Source: Thermoflexus sp. (GTDB lineage Bacteria > Chloroflexota > Anaerolineae > B4-G1 > SLSP01). From it: 33,989 nt of DNA. Shown in pieces: positions 1 to 7,689 of the stretch. A program made the position numbers and the translations under genes. Within the stretch, counting starts at the first letter, position 1. Each line of letters starts with the position of its first letter. The notes beneath the pieces were generated by a model. The model did no database searches, was not told where the DNA came from, and saw only the letters and a list, made by a program, of their open reading frames with translations. Location: NCBI GenBank assembly GCA_020722365.1, contig DYKY01000014.1, positions 1 through 33,989 of the forward strand. The letters run 5' to 3'.

Positions 1-56
1 GCTGGATACTGGAAGCTCACTGGCACCGAGTAGGATTCGGAGAATGGAAAATGCGG

Positions 57-62
57 TATACT
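57..62 (+). promoter_or_regulatory. -10 box, probable leaderless start of the HD gene
   Basis: TATACT lies 8 nt before the ATG at 71, and no Shine-Dalgarno sits between them. No good -35 is visible. The geometry matches the -10/ATG spacing of dnaG, higB and RNase D in this window, so a leaderless mRNA starting at or next to ATG 71 is inferred. Confidence 0.4.
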
Positions 63-70
63 GTGCGGTG

Positions 71-694
71 ATGTATGAATTCCTGGCTGGACTTAGCGCC
101 GGCATTCTGTTGACCGGCGACATGGCGCAGGATGTGGCTGTGTTCCTGAAGCGCCATGGTTGCCCGCAGACGGCGCTTCATAGCGCGGCGGTCGCGGCGG
201 AGGCGTGCCGGATCGCCGCAATGGTGGGGATAGAGCCTGCCCGTGCGGCGCAGGCGGGTTGGCTGCACGATGTCAGCGCCGTCATTCCGGTGGAAGAGCG
301 CGCGGCAGTGGCGGAGGCATTGCACATTCCCGTGTTACCCGAAGAACGCGCGCTGCCGATGATCCTGCACCAGAAGCTCTCGGTTGTTGTAGCCCGTGAT
401 CTTTTTGGCGTGGCCGATGCCGACGTGCTGAGCGCCATCGGTTGCCATACGACGCTCAAAGCGGAGGCTTCAGTGCTGGACAAGGTGCTCTTCGTGGCGG
501 ACAAGTTGGCATGGGATCAACCCGGCGAACCGCCATACCGCGTCGCTCTGGAAACAGCATTGGCTCAATCGCTGGATGCGGCGGCGTGCGTCTATCTGCG
601 CTATCTGTGGGAACGCCGCGTCTCGCTGGCGGTCGTTCACCCGTGGCTGGCGGCAGCGCACGCGTGCTTTTGTCAACGGATGCAACAGATTTGA
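71..694 (+). CDS. HD-domain hydrolase, YqeK-like
   Basis: Metal-dependent HD phosphohydrolase resembling YqeK, the symmetrical Ap4A hydrolase family. Numbering from the upstream in-frame ATG at 44, the metal-ligand pattern is H46 (ALHSAAVA), H75-D76 (GWLHD), H109, H135 (GCHTT) and D153 (FVADKL); the FVADKL segment is typical of YqeK. I prefer the ATG at 71 because a TATACT -10 box lies 8 nt upstream of it. The ATG at 44 has GGAG only one base away, which is too close for a normal ribosome site. The last residues (RMQQI) and the stop lie in a short nine-base repeat (AACGGATGC/AACAGATTT) that continues past the gene. In many bacteria yqeK lies with nadD and rsfS; those genes would be off the left edge. 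The family call is good, the substrate is inferred. Confidence 0.75.
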   Translation: MYEFLAGLSAGILLTGDMAQDVAVFLKRHGCPQTALHSAAVAAEACRIAAMVGIEPARAAQAGWLHDVSAVIPVEERAAVAEALHIPVLPEERALPMILHQKLSVVVARDLFGVADADVLSAIGCHTTLKAEASVLDKVLFVADKLAWDQPGEPPYRVALETALAQSLDAAACVYLRYLWERRVSLAVVHPWLAAAHACFCQRMQQI

Positions 695-738
695 ACGGAT
701 TGTAGACCGGGGCCACACTAACGATCACGAAAATGCTT

Positions 739-787
739 GCGCCGGATCACAATCCGGCGCTGCGGGGACGGCGGATTGTAATCCGCC
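739..787. repeat. Two tandem perfect hairpins in the intergenic spacer
   Basis: The first palindrome has arms GCGCCGGAT (739-747) and ATCCGGCGC (752-760) around CACA. The second has arms GGCGGAT (770-776) and ATCCGCC (781-787) around TGTA. Both share the core CGGAT-N4-ATCCG, so they look like two diverged copies of one small extragenic palindrome. They sit between two + strand genes and no T-tract follows, so they are not a clear intrinsic terminator. Confidence 0.6.
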
Positions 788-827
788 TTAAGCGTTGAAG
801 TAGGACTATTTTTGGAGGAGACGCTCA

Positions 828-1538
828 ATGACAGAAACAGCTATTCGAGTGGCAGTGGTGATTTCGGCAGGACAGGAGTGGGACGTTGTGCGCGAACGCT
901 TCGGGCATAACGGCTTGTCCCCTTCTCCCTATGGCGAATGGTGTATCTCGCCGGTCGATATCGCCGGACGCGCGGAGACGGTGGTCTTTTTCCACGAGGG
1001 TTGGGGCAAGATTGCAGCGGCGGCGGCGACGCAATACGTGATCGACCGCTGGCAGCCGCACCTTGTCGTCAACCTGGGGACGTGCGGCGGCTTCGAAGGG
1101 GCAATTGCACGTGAAGCAGTCGTGTTGGTCGAACGCACACTCGTCTACGATATCATTGAGCAGATGGGCGATCCGGAGGCGGCGCTGCGGCATTACGCCA
1201 CCGATCTGGATTTGTCGTGGCTGATGGAACCGTACCCGATGCCGGTACAGCGCGGCCTCTTGGTCTCCGGCGACCGTGATTTGGTTGCGGAGGAAGTTCC
1301 TGTGTTGCGCGCGCGCTTCGGCGCGGCTGCTGGCGATTGGGAATCCGGGGCGATTGCCTATGTCGCAGCGCGCAACGGCGTGCGTTGTTTGATTCTGCGC
1401 GGCGTCACCGATTTGGTCGGCGCTGACGGCGGGGAAGCCTATGATGGTTCTGTCGCCTTTTTCCGCTCGCAAGCCCGGATCGTGATGACGCGCCTGCTCG
1501 ACGCGTTGCCCGATTGGCTGGCATGCGTGCGTTGGTAA
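828..1538 (+). CDS. Purine nucleosidase/phosphorylase family protein (MTAN-like)
   Basis: A 236-residue PNP/UDP phosphorylase-fold enzyme, most like 5'-methylthioadenosine/S-adenosylhomocysteine nucleosidase. Visible motifs are the N-terminal SAGQEWD (a Glu at the catalytic-water position), VNLGTCGG near residue 81 (phosphate/ribose loop), SGD near 141, and DWESGAIAYVAARNGV near 165-180 followed by RGVTDL. In true MTANs the last block reads VEMEGAAIAQV, so the ribose-binding E-M-E is altered here to DWES and the substrate is uncertain. A strong Shine-Dalgarno (GGAGGA, about 811-816) sits ahead of the ATG. The stop TAA at 1536-1538 is followed at once by a heptad repeat array. It could instead be a futalosine or other nucleoside hydrolase. 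Confidence 0.75.
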   Translation: MTETAIRVAVVISAGQEWDVVRERFGHNGLSPSPYGEWCISPVDIAGRAETVVFFHEGWGKIAAAAATQYVIDRWQPHLVVNLGTCGGFEGAIAREAVVLVERTLVYDIIEQMGDPEAALRHYATDLDLSWLMEPYPMPVQRGLLVSGDRDLVAEEVPVLRARFGAAAGDWESGAIAYVAARNGVRCLILRGVTDLVGADGGEAYDGSVAFFRSQARIVMTRLLDALPDWLACVRW

Positions 1539-1629
1539 AGGATGCAGGATGCAAGAGGCAAGAGGCAAGAAGCAGGAGGCAAGAGGCAGGATGTAGGATT
1601 TCCTTTCCTGCTTCTTGCCTCCTGTCTCT
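1539..1629. repeat. Heptanucleotide array that inverts on itself
   Basis: From the base after the upstream stop codon, nine seven-base units of the AAGAGGC/AGGATGC type run to 1601. They are followed by about four units in reverse-complement sense (CTTCTTG, CCTCCTG) to about 1629. The two halves can form a stem of about 19 bp with one mismatch. It lies between convergent genes, so it may help termination, but no T-tract is present. Confidence 0.7.
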
Positions 1630-1636
1630 TTAGAAC

Positions 1637-1696
1637 CTATCCGAAAATTCACCGTCGACGCACTATAAACGCTCGAAAGCATAATTTTTCGGATAG
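1637..1696. repeat. 60-bp inverted-repeat element
   Basis: CTATCCGAAAATT (1637-1649) is mirrored by AATTTTTCGGATAG (1683-1696) with one extra T, around a 33-nt centre. It sits between convergent genes and could be a bidirectional terminator or a tiny MITE-like remnant. No target duplication is obvious. Confidence 0.5.
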
Positions 1697-1704
1697 AGAC
1701 TTAA

Positions 1705-2526
1705 TCAGGCTTTTTGCATGACGAAGCTCTTGTAGACGAAAGCTCCGGTCCGGAACCCTTTGTAGATACCTGCGCCTTTGGTGCCGGCAAATTCTTGTAT
1801 CAGCTTCACCAATAATTTCGGCGCACCTCTGCGGATGTGCGCGATACGGCGCTCGTGGTCGGCATCCAAAGCCTCGATCACATTGGGGGTGATGTCCTTC
1901 TGCCTGACGAGCTGCATCTCGGAGTGCGCGAGTTGCTCGTCCAGTTCATCGATCTGCTCACGGGGGCGGAAATCCGCAAAGAGGAAGTGACCGCCGGGCT
2001 TGAGGACGCGTTTGACCTGCGCAAGGAAGGCAGTCATCGAGGCGTAACAGTGCGAGGACTCCACGTTCACCACCGCATCGAAGCTGCCGTCGTCGAATGG
2101 CAAATGTTCGGCGTCGCCCGGCATAAAGCTCAGGCCCTCGACGCAGTAGTGACGGCGGCACAAGTTCACGGCTTTGTCGGAAAAGTCCACACCGATCATT
2201 TGCGCCGGACCGAGGTAGCGCTTGATGTAATCCGCGCCGCCGCCGCGCCCGCTGCCCACTTCCAGCACCTTCAGCCCGCGCAGCTCGACTGTGTTGGCGA
2301 CGTGGTGGTAGAGTTGAATGCAGTAGCGGTTGATTTCGTCTTCGCTCTGCAACGTCGGGACTTCGGCGGTATCCTCCGGCGCGTAGCCGTAGTTCATAAA
2401 CGACCAATCGCGCTTTTGGTAATACCTGGCCATAAACTGGTACATCTGCTTGCGCGTGGCCTTCCTGAACTTAGGGTAGACGTGACACATATGGGTATAT
2501 AGTTTGGCTAACACAATCCCTCTCAT
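1705..2526 (-). CDS. Class I SAM-dependent methyltransferase
   Basis: A 273-residue Rossmann methyltransferase. Motif I is VLEVGSGRGGG (residues 88-97), the ribose-binding acidic residue is D114 (IGVDFS), then GDAEHLPF (137-144), FDAVVNVESSHCY (149-161) and VLKPGG (174-179). The N-terminal FMNYGY and the SSHCY segment recall the phthiotriol/sterol-C-methyltransferase-like group acting on lipid or polyketide alcohols; this substrate hint is inference. The ATG overlaps the stop of the upstream small membrane protein by four bases (ATGA, 2523-2526), so translation is probably coupled and the two proteins may share a membrane-linked substrate. The Shine-Dalgarno is weak (AAGGGA), consistent with coupling. 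Confidence 0.8.
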   Translation of the reverse strand: MRGIVLAKLYTHMCHVYPKFRKATRKQMYQFMARYYQKRDWSFMNYGYAPEDTAEVPTLQSEDEINRYCIQLYHHVANTVELRGLKVLEVGSGRGGGADYIKRYLGPAQMIGVDFSDKAVNLCRRHYCVEGLSFMPGDAEHLPFDDGSFDAVVNVESSHCYASMTAFLAQVKRVLKPGGHFLFADFRPREQIDELDEQLAHSEMQLVRQKDITPNVIEALDADHERRIAHIRRGAPKLLVKLIQEFAGTKGAGIYKGFRTGAFVYKSFVMQKA

Positions 2527-2882
2527 TTCCCTTGGTGGCTATTGATAACACTGCCATACATTATATCAGATTCAGGTAGCGAAAGCGGCAAAGGAAACCT
2601 CACCGGCTTTAGTTGGGGGCGTTCTTTGTTGACCGCTTCGCGCGCCGAGATAACCCCCACCAGACCGAGCAGCAGGGGGATGAGCGGCAGGCAGTAGTAG
2701 CCCATGTTGCACGTGAGGCGCGAAAACAGCACCAGCGCGCCACTGCCGAGCGCACCCAGGGCTGCCAGGTCGTAGGTGTTGCCCATAAAGGTGACCGTGC
2801 GCCGTCCTGGAAGGCTCTTTGCCGGGTCGTAGTCCTCACCATGCTCCGCCCGCATCTGTTCGACAAAAGCATTCTGGGTCAT
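2523..2882 (-). CDS. Small membrane protein of unknown function
   Basis: A 119-residue protein that I do not recognise. A soluble N-terminus (MTQNAFVEQMRAEHG) is followed by two hydrophobic segments at about residues 38-55 and 60-80, separated by TCNMGYY, then a basic, proline-rich tail. The start is fixed by AGGAGG six bases before the ATG at 2880-2882. An in-frame ATG further upstream would add 22 residues encoded by the heptad repeat array and is rejected. Its stop overlaps the start of the methyltransferase (ATGA), so it may anchor or assist that enzyme. Confidence 0.6.
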   Translation of the reverse strand: MTQNAFVEQMRAEHGEDYDPAKSLPGRRTVTFMGNTYDLAALGALGSGALVLFSRLTCNMGYYCLPLIPLLLGLVGVISAREAVNKERPQLKPVRFPLPLSLPESDIMYGSVINSHQGK

Positions 2883-2899
2883 ATAAGGCCTCCTATCAA

Positions 2900-2955
2900 A
2901 ACTCGCAACTCGCAACTCGCAACCCGTAACTCGCAACTCGCAACTCATAACTCTA
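2900..2955. repeat. Heptanucleotide array, unit AACTCGC
   Basis: Eight consecutive seven-base units, five of them exactly AACTCGC and three degenerate. It fills most of the spacer between the DUF2344 gene (stop at 2976) and the next gene downstream (start 2882), leaving only its Shine-Dalgarno free. Confidence 0.85.
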
Positions 2956-2975
2956 CAGTCTCACCCTTGTCAAGG

Positions 2976-3665
2976 TTACGACGCCAAAATCAAGCGTGAG
3001 CGCGTGCAGCGCCGGGGTGTGTCGACCAGGTTGAGCGCCTTCAGCACTTCATCGGGACGGCCCGTTGCGCCGGGACGGGCGTGGATGCGCATCCACAGGC
3101 CGATCCAGGGGGCGGGTGCATCTTCGAGGTGCAGCGCCTCAACCAGCAGGCGCAAGTCGTAAGTTTTACCCCGATATTTACGTCCGCGTTTCGCCAGCGC
3201 AAGCGTGTCGCTGTTCAGAAAATTCGTGACGGCGGATTGCACGGTTTCCGGGGCGACGTCGCGCAACCACACGCGATATTCGGCAGCGACGAGCTGTTCC
3301 GAGAGCGCGGCTTCGTCTTCGGGCACGGCGTGCACATCGATGACTGACAGATCCTGCGGGACCACGCCTGTTAAAGCTGCCAGCATCATCGCCGGGTCTA
3401 CCGGCGTCTCGAGCCACACGTCCATGAGATCGGCCTCACTTCCACAGCCCACGGGCAGCGGCGCGGCGAAGTGCAGTTTTGGCCGAGGGTTGTAGCCCTG
3501 ACTGTACTTAAGCGGCATCCCCGCGCGGCGCAGACTCCGCTCCCAAATCTTGCCTAATTCCAGCACGGAGACGTAGGCCAGCGTCTGCCGCGTGGCAAAC
3601 GTAATGCGGTAACGCAGATTTTGGATTTTCGATTGCGGATTTTGGAGGGGGGATTCGTCATTCAT
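2976..3665 (-). CDS. DUF2344 / TIGR03936 radical-SAM-linked protein
   Basis: A 229-residue protein of the family encoded next to, or fused with, the TIGR03960 radical SAM enzyme, as here. Recognisable parts are LRYRITFATR (where the family normally begins), KIWERSLRRAGMPLKYSQGY, NPRPKLHFAAPLPVG and a C-terminal RCTRSRLIL. The family role is uncharacterised; a joint RNA- or protein-modifying function with the upstream enzyme is only inference. About 14 residues ahead of the family start (QNPQSKIQN region) are encoded by seven-base repeat units at 3617-3658. No ATG lies between the repeat and LRYRITF, so either the repeat is translated or a rare start is used. It is last in the dnaG-rpoD operon. 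Confidence 0.85.
   Translation of the reverse strand: MNDESPLQNPQSKIQNLRYRITFATRQTLAYVSVLELGKIWERSLRRAGMPLKYSQGYNPRPKLHFAAPLPVGCGSEADLMDVWLETPVDPAMMLAALTGVVPQDLSVIDVHAVPEDEAALSEQLVAAEYRVWLRDVAPETVQSAVTNFLNSDTLALAKRGRKYRGKTYDLRLLVEALHLEDAPAPWIGLWMRIHARPGATGRPDEVLKALNLVDTPRRCTRSRLILAS
3617..3658. repeat. Heptanucleotide array inside the DUF2344 reading frame
   Basis: Six seven-base units of the GATTTTG type (+ strand sense), the fifth strongly degenerate. On the - strand they encode residues about 3-16 of the DUF2344 protein, between its only ATG and the conserved start of the domain. Confidence 0.75.
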
Positions 3666-3719
3666 ATTCCTTACTCCTTACTCCATACTCCTTACTCCTT
3701 ACTCCCTACTCCCTGCTCT
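3664..3719. repeat. Heptanucleotide array, unit TTACTCC
   Basis: Eight seven-base units. On the - strand the array encodes the last residues of the radical SAM protein, supplies its TAA stop (3692-3694), fills the whole intergenic gap, and ends on the ATG of the DUF2344 gene (3663-3665). It leaves no independent ribosome site except the GGAG that recurs in each unit's complement. Confidence 0.85.
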
Positions 3720-5557
3720 GGGCACTCCCACTCCGCCGTCCACGTCCCCGGATAATTGACGAGGATACCGCAGGCGTGGCAGCTCTCGCGGCAGTCGCTG
3801 AGCAGCTCGCCGGCCTGGCTGCGGCGGTAGTCGCGCTGGAAGAAGCGCTTTTCGACGCCGCTGTGCAGGTGATCCCAGGGAAGCGGCTCGTCCTCGGCGC
3901 GGGGGCGGTAGAGGGCATCGTCTACGTCGAAGCCGGCTTCGTCGAACGCGCGCTCCCACGCTTCGGGGCTGCGCCATTCATCCCAGGCATCGAAGCGTGC
4001 GCCATTGCGCCACGCCGCTTCGACGACGACATTCAGTCGCCGGTCGCCGCGCGCCAGCAGCGCCTCGAGGCGCGTGCCGTCGTACTGGTTCCAGGAGAGG
4101 CGCAGACCGCGCCCGCGCAGGCGCTCGCGCAGCAACGCTTGCCGCCGCTCGACCGTGGCGCGGTCGGCCAACGGCGCCCATTGAAAGGTGGTGTGCGGCT
4201 TGGGGACGAAGGTGCTCACGCTGACGTGAATCTCCGTCTTGCGCCCGCCGATGTCCAGCCCCAGGCGGCGGACGCGGTGCGCCAAATCGATGATGGCCTC
4301 GATGTCCTCGTCCGTCTCGCCGGGCAGGCCGAGCATAAAGTAGAGCTTGAGCGTGCGCCAGCCGCGCGTGAAGACCTCGGTTGCCACAGCGAGCAGATCC
4401 TCGGTGGCGATGTCCTTGTTGATGCGGCGGCGCAGCGCGTCACTGCCCGCCTCCGGCGCGAAGGTGAAGCCGGAACGCCGGCCCTGCGCGAGCATATCGG
4501 CCAAATCCACCGAGAACGACTCAATGCGCAGGCTCGGCAGCGAGATGGAGACGTGACGGCCCTTGAAGCGGTCCAGCAGCGCCTCCAACAACGGCTTGAT
4601 TTCGCTGTGGTCGGCGGAGGAGAGCGAGAGCAGGGCGACCTCTTCGTAGCCGGTGGCGTCCAGGATGGCGGAGGCGCTTTCGACGATTTCGGCGGCGGGG
4701 CGCTCGCGCACAGGGCGCGTGATCGCGCCGGCCTGGCAGAAGCGGCAGCCGCGCGTGCATCCCCGCTGGATTTCGACCACGGCGCGGTTGTGCGTCACTT
4801 CCACGTTGGGGACGAGTTGGCGGACGGGGGTGGGGGGCAACATGGGCAGCAGCCGTTTGAGGATGCGGGCGGGCGTGGCAGGATCGGTGGGCGTCACTGC
4901 GCCGAATTCGCCGGTCGGTTGGTAAAAGCGCGGGACGTACAGCCCCGGCACATCGAGCAGCGCGCGTAATTGGGCCTCACGCGGGAGATGGCGATGCGCG
5001 CGCCACGTGTCGATCAGCTCGAGAAAAACCGCTTCCGCTTCGCCGATGACGAACACGTCGAAGAAGTCCGCGACCGGCTCCGGATTGAACGTCCCGTGCC
5101 CCCCGCCCACGATGAGCGGGTGCGTCGCGTCGCGGTCGGCGGCGCGCAGCGGGATGCCGGCGAGGTCGAGCAGTTCCAGGACGTTGGTGTAGAGTTGCTC
5201 GTAAGCTGTGCTGATTGCCAAAATATCGAAGGCGGCAACCGGGCGATAGCTTTCCAGCGTGTAGAGCGGCAAGTGTGCCTGCCGCATCTGGGCGATCATG
5301 TCCGGCGCGGGCAGATAGGTGCGCTCCGCCAGGATGTCGGGCTGCGCGTTGAGCAGGTCGTAGAAGATGGCGAGGGCGAAGTTGGACATCCCCAGTTCGT
5401 AAATGTCGGGGAAGGCCAGGCAGATGTGGGTGTCCGTAGTCTCCCACGGTTTGTGGATGGCGTTATACTCACCGCCGACGTAGCGTCCCGGTTTTTGCAC
5501 GCGGTGGAGCAGCGCTTCGATGGTTTCCCAGGGGATGGGGTGGTATGTGTTGGTCAC
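3692..5557 (-). CDS. B12-binding-type radical SAM protein, TIGR03960 family
   Basis: A 621-residue enzyme. An N-terminal cobalamin-binding-like Rossmann half (about residues 45-200, with YELGMSN and VGGGHGTFNPEP) precedes the radical SAM core with C267-x3-C271-x2-C274 (RGCTRGCRFCQAG). TFAPEAGSD near 365 and the LGLPGETDEDI block are typical of the MiaB/HydE-like superfamily. C-terminal cysteines (DCRESCHACG) may bind metal. Known: TIGR03960 proteins are conserved in many phyla together with DUF2344, and no reaction is assigned. The start is GTG at 5555-5557 (GTGACC) with no clear Shine-Dalgarno, and it overlaps the stop of the frameshifted yjbQ frame (GTGA). If yjbQ were intact, the gap would be 9 nt. 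The final residues (EQGVGSKE) and the stop come from the heptad array. Confidence 0.88.
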   Translation of the reverse strand: MTNTYHPIPWETIEALLHRVQKPGRYVGGEYNAIHKPWETTDTHICLAFPDIYELGMSNFALAIFYDLLNAQPDILAERTYLPAPDMIAQMRQAHLPLYTLESYRPVAAFDILAISTAYEQLYTNVLELLDLAGIPLRAADRDATHPLIVGGGHGTFNPEPVADFFDVFVIGEAEAVFLELIDTWRAHRHLPREAQLRALLDVPGLYVPRFYQPTGEFGAVTPTDPATPARILKRLLPMLPPTPVRQLVPNVEVTHNRAVVEIQRGCTRGCRFCQAGAITRPVRERPAAEIVESASAILDATGYEEVALLSLSSADHSEIKPLLEALLDRFKGRHVSISLPSLRIESFSVDLADMLAQGRRSGFTFAPEAGSDALRRRINKDIATEDLLAVATEVFTRGWRTLKLYFMLGLPGETDEDIEAIIDLAHRVRRLGLDIGGRKTEIHVSVSTFVPKPHTTFQWAPLADRATVERRQALLRERLRGRGLRLSWNQYDGTRLEALLARGDRRLNVVVEAAWRNGARFDAWDEWRSPEAWERAFDEAGFDVDDALYRPRAEDEPLPWDHLHSGVEKRFFQRDYRRSQAGELLSDCRESCHACGILVNYPGTWTAEWECPEQGVGSKE

Positions 5558-5994
5558 GATGACACGTTAGCCACTGGCGACGTCGCGCACGACTTTGATC
5601 CAGACTGTCCGCCATCGCGGGCCGTCGAATTCGGCGGGGAAGACGCCGCGCCAGCCTGCTGGCGTCGCCATTGGCCCATATGCGGCCGGCGCTCCTGCAC
5701 GAAGATGAAGTGGTCGCTGCCGAGGAGCACGGATTTGATGTGCGCCGTGGAGTTGCCTTCGCTGTGGCGGTAGGGTAGGCCCTCCGGCGCGATGCGCTCC
5801 AGAAGCATGGCGATATCGCTTTCGACGTCTGGGCCCCAGTTTTCGTTGAGCACGATGCCCGCCGTGGTATGGGGGCAGTAGATGAAGCACATCCCCTCGT
5901 CAACCTCAGCGTCCTGGACGACCCGCTGTATTTCGGCGGTGATGTCGATAAAATCGGCCTTCGCGCGCGTCGGAATCTCTATCTTTTTGAACAT
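5554..5994 (-). CDS. yjbQ: YjbQ/UPF0047 family protein, frameshifted near the C-terminus
   Basis: A small conserved protein (known family: YjbQ, weak thiamine-phosphate synthase-like activity reported for members). CFIYCPHTTAGIVLNEN (about 37-52), DVESD, HSEGNSTAHIK (about 78-88) and VLLGSD are classic. The open frame as it stands gives 146 residues with an aberrant tail after HMGQW. The expected C-terminus (WRGVFPAEFDGPRWRTVWIKV) is present in another frame ending at 5567. Removing the 17 nt at 5654-5670 restores MGQWRGVFPAEFDGPR and a 136-residue protein, the normal family size, with a 9-nt gap to the next gene. The catalytic residues lie upstream of the shift, so activity may partly survive. 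Lies 9 nt after rpoD in the same operon. It could also be called a pseudogene. Confidence 0.8.
   Translation of the reverse strand: MFKKIEIPTRAKADFIDITAEIQRVVQDAEVDEGMCFIYCPHTTAGIVLNENWGPDVESDIAMLLERIAPEGLPYRHSEGNSTAHIKSVLLGSDHFIFVQERRPHMGQWRRQQAGAASSPPNSTARDGGQSGSKSCATSPVANVSS
5654..5670 (-). other. 17-nt insertion disrupting yjbQ
   Basis: On the - strand the inserted segment TGGCGACGCCAGCAGGC is followed by TGGCG, so it is bounded by a 5-bp direct repeat (TGGCG). It contains overlapping inverted repeats (TGGCG-A-CGCCA, and CGCCAGC-AG-GCTGGCG reaching into the flank). Removing exactly these bases restores the conserved YjbQ C-terminus. Confidence 0.6.
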
Positions 5995-6003
5995 CGTACC
6001 TCT

Positions 6004-7680
6004 CTACGTCAAAAAATCGCGCAATTTACGGCTGCGGCCCGGATGGCGGAGTTTACGCAGGGCCTTCGATTCGATCTGCCGGATGCGCTCGCGGGTGACG
6101 TTGAACGCCTGCCCGACTTCTTCGAGCGTGTGCGGACGTCCGTCCTTGAAGCCGAAGCGCATTTCGAGCACTTCGCGCTCGCGGCGGCCCAGTTCGCCCA
6201 GGATGTGTTGCAGTTGCTCGCGCAACATCTGCATCGAGGTGGCGTCCATGGGGCCGGGAAGGTTGTCATCCTCGATGAAGTCGGACAGCTCGCTGTTGTC
6301 TTCCGTACCCACGGGGCTTTCCAGCGACATCGGCTCCTGGGAGATGCTGATGATGCGGCGCACTTTGAACATTGCCCGGCGCAATTTGCGATCCAGGACA
6401 GGTGAGAGGGGCAGGTTCTCGGCGCGCGCCTGCGTGATGGCGACGATGTCTTCCGGTTCGAGCACCTCCATTTCCAGGGCCAACTCATCGAGGTTGGGAT
6501 CTCGCCCGAGTTCCTGCATCATCCGCCGTTGGATGCGCATCAGGCGGTTGATGGTCTCGACCATGTGGACGGGGATGCGGATGGTGCGCGCCTGGTCGGC
6601 GATGGCGCGGCTGATGGCCTGACGAATCCACCACGTTGCATACGTCGAGAACTTGTAGCCGCGCATGTAGTCGAATTTCTCGACGGCGCGCAGCAGGCCG
6701 ATGTTGCCTTCCTGGATCAAATCGAGGAAGGAGACGCCACGTCCTACGTAGCGCTTAGCGATATTCACCACCAGCCGCAGGTTGGCGCGCACCAGCATCT
6801 GTTGCGCTTCGGCGGCCAGCACCTCGACGCGCTCCCACCAGGCAAACACCGAATCGGGGTAAGTGTGTGCGCGGATCTGGGTCGTTGTCGGCCAACGGCT
6901 ATTGACGTCCATCTTATCGTGGATGTACTGGACCAGTTCGGGCGGCAACAGGTACAGGTACATTGCCGCGCGGAGCAGTTCCAGGATAACGGGCCGCCAA
7001 CGTGGATCATCGCCCCACTGGTTGGGGCCCATGTAGGTGTAGAGGTTCGAGGCTTTCTCGGCGATGAGCACCTGTTGCTGTTGCAAGATTTCCCCCAGGA
7101 AATCCGTAACTTCTGGGGTGCCAAGGTCGTTTTTCCGGGCTATGCGCTGGCTTTCGTTCCACGCAGTGCGGGCTTGTTTGTAGAGATCCAGGACGTTGGA
7201 CTCCATGGCCTCAGGTTCATCCGCCGTGGCAACCGTCTGGCAAATAAGACCCAACTGCGCGACGGCCTCACGAATGATGCAGAGCCAGACTTCCTGGTAC
7301 GGTTCGAGGAGATCGACGCGCCCGATTTCGCGCAAGTACATCCGCACCGGATCATCGACCAGGTCCTCAACAATGATGGGCTTGGATGACTCCTCCTCGA
7401 TTTCTTCAAGTTCATCCGGCGAGGGTTCGTCTTCCCAAGCCTCATGGTCCTCATCGGCCATATCGTTGTGCCCGAAATCGACTCCTTCTGCGTTGACTTC
7501 CGCTTCGCTGTCGCCGCTGTAAGCATCTTCCTCCCAGGCAAACTGCCCGGCATCATCATGGAGATTGTGCGCGTCCTCCGGTTCATGCACGGCTGTGTTA
7601 TCCGGTTCTTGCGGGACGCGGACCGTGGGGGCGCGGCCCGTGGGTACATGGGCATTGGCTGTTCGTTGCCTAGGTGACAT
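6004..7680 (-). CDS. rpoD: Primary RNA polymerase sigma factor (RpoD/SigA)
   Basis: A 558-residue housekeeping sigma-70. An acidic, low-complexity N-terminus (1-105) precedes region 1.2 ([17 protein letters not shown], 109-125). A non-conserved insert of about 170 residues follows, then regions 2.1-2.4 ([17 protein letters not shown], about 299; FDLIQ-type core; [18 protein letters not shown], 343-360), region 3 ([14 protein letters not shown], 367-380) and region 4 with the helix-turn-helix [20 protein letters not shown] before KALRKLRHP at the C-terminus. Longer than B. subtilis SigA (371 aa) because of the insert. It starts 9 nt after dnaG; a short Shine-Dalgarno (GGAGGA) lies between. dnaG-rpoD linkage is the classic macromolecular-synthesis operon, here without rpsU. 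Confidence 0.97.
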   Translation of the reverse strand: MSPRQRTANAHVPTGRAPTVRVPQEPDNTAVHEPEDAHNLHDDAGQFAWEEDAYSGDSEAEVNAEGVDFGHNDMADEDHEAWEDEPSPDELEEIEEESSKPIIVEDLVDDPVRMYLREIGRVDLLEPYQEVWLCIIREAVAQLGLICQTVATADEPEAMESNVLDLYKQARTAWNESQRIARKNDLGTPEVTDFLGEILQQQQVLIAEKASNLYTYMGPNQWGDDPRWRPVILELLRAAMYLYLLPPELVQYIHDKMDVNSRWPTTTQIRAHTYPDSVFAWWERVEVLAAEAQQMLVRANLRLVVNIAKRYVGRGVSFLDLIQEGNIGLLRAVEKFDYMRGYKFSTYATWWIRQAISRAIADQARTIRIPVHMVETINRLMRIQRRMMQELGRDPNLDELALEMEVLEPEDIVAITQARAENLPLSPVLDRKLRRAMFKVRRIISISQEPMSLESPVGTEDNSELSDFIEDDNLPGPMDATSMQMLREQLQHILGELGRREREVLEMRFGFKDGRPHTLEEVGQAFNVTRERIRQIESKALRKLRHPGRSRKLRDFLT

Positions 7681-7689
7681 TCCTCCTCC

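Noticed and set aside
2900-3719. CRISPR array
   Set aside because: Units are seven bases with no spacers, and no cas genes are present.
3776-5773. Long + strand ORFs opposite the radical SAM gene, and similar ones at 15423-16784, 18417-19436 and 19773-20774
   Set aside because: They lie exactly antisense to well-recognised genes, have no family motifs, and arise from GC-rich third codon positions.
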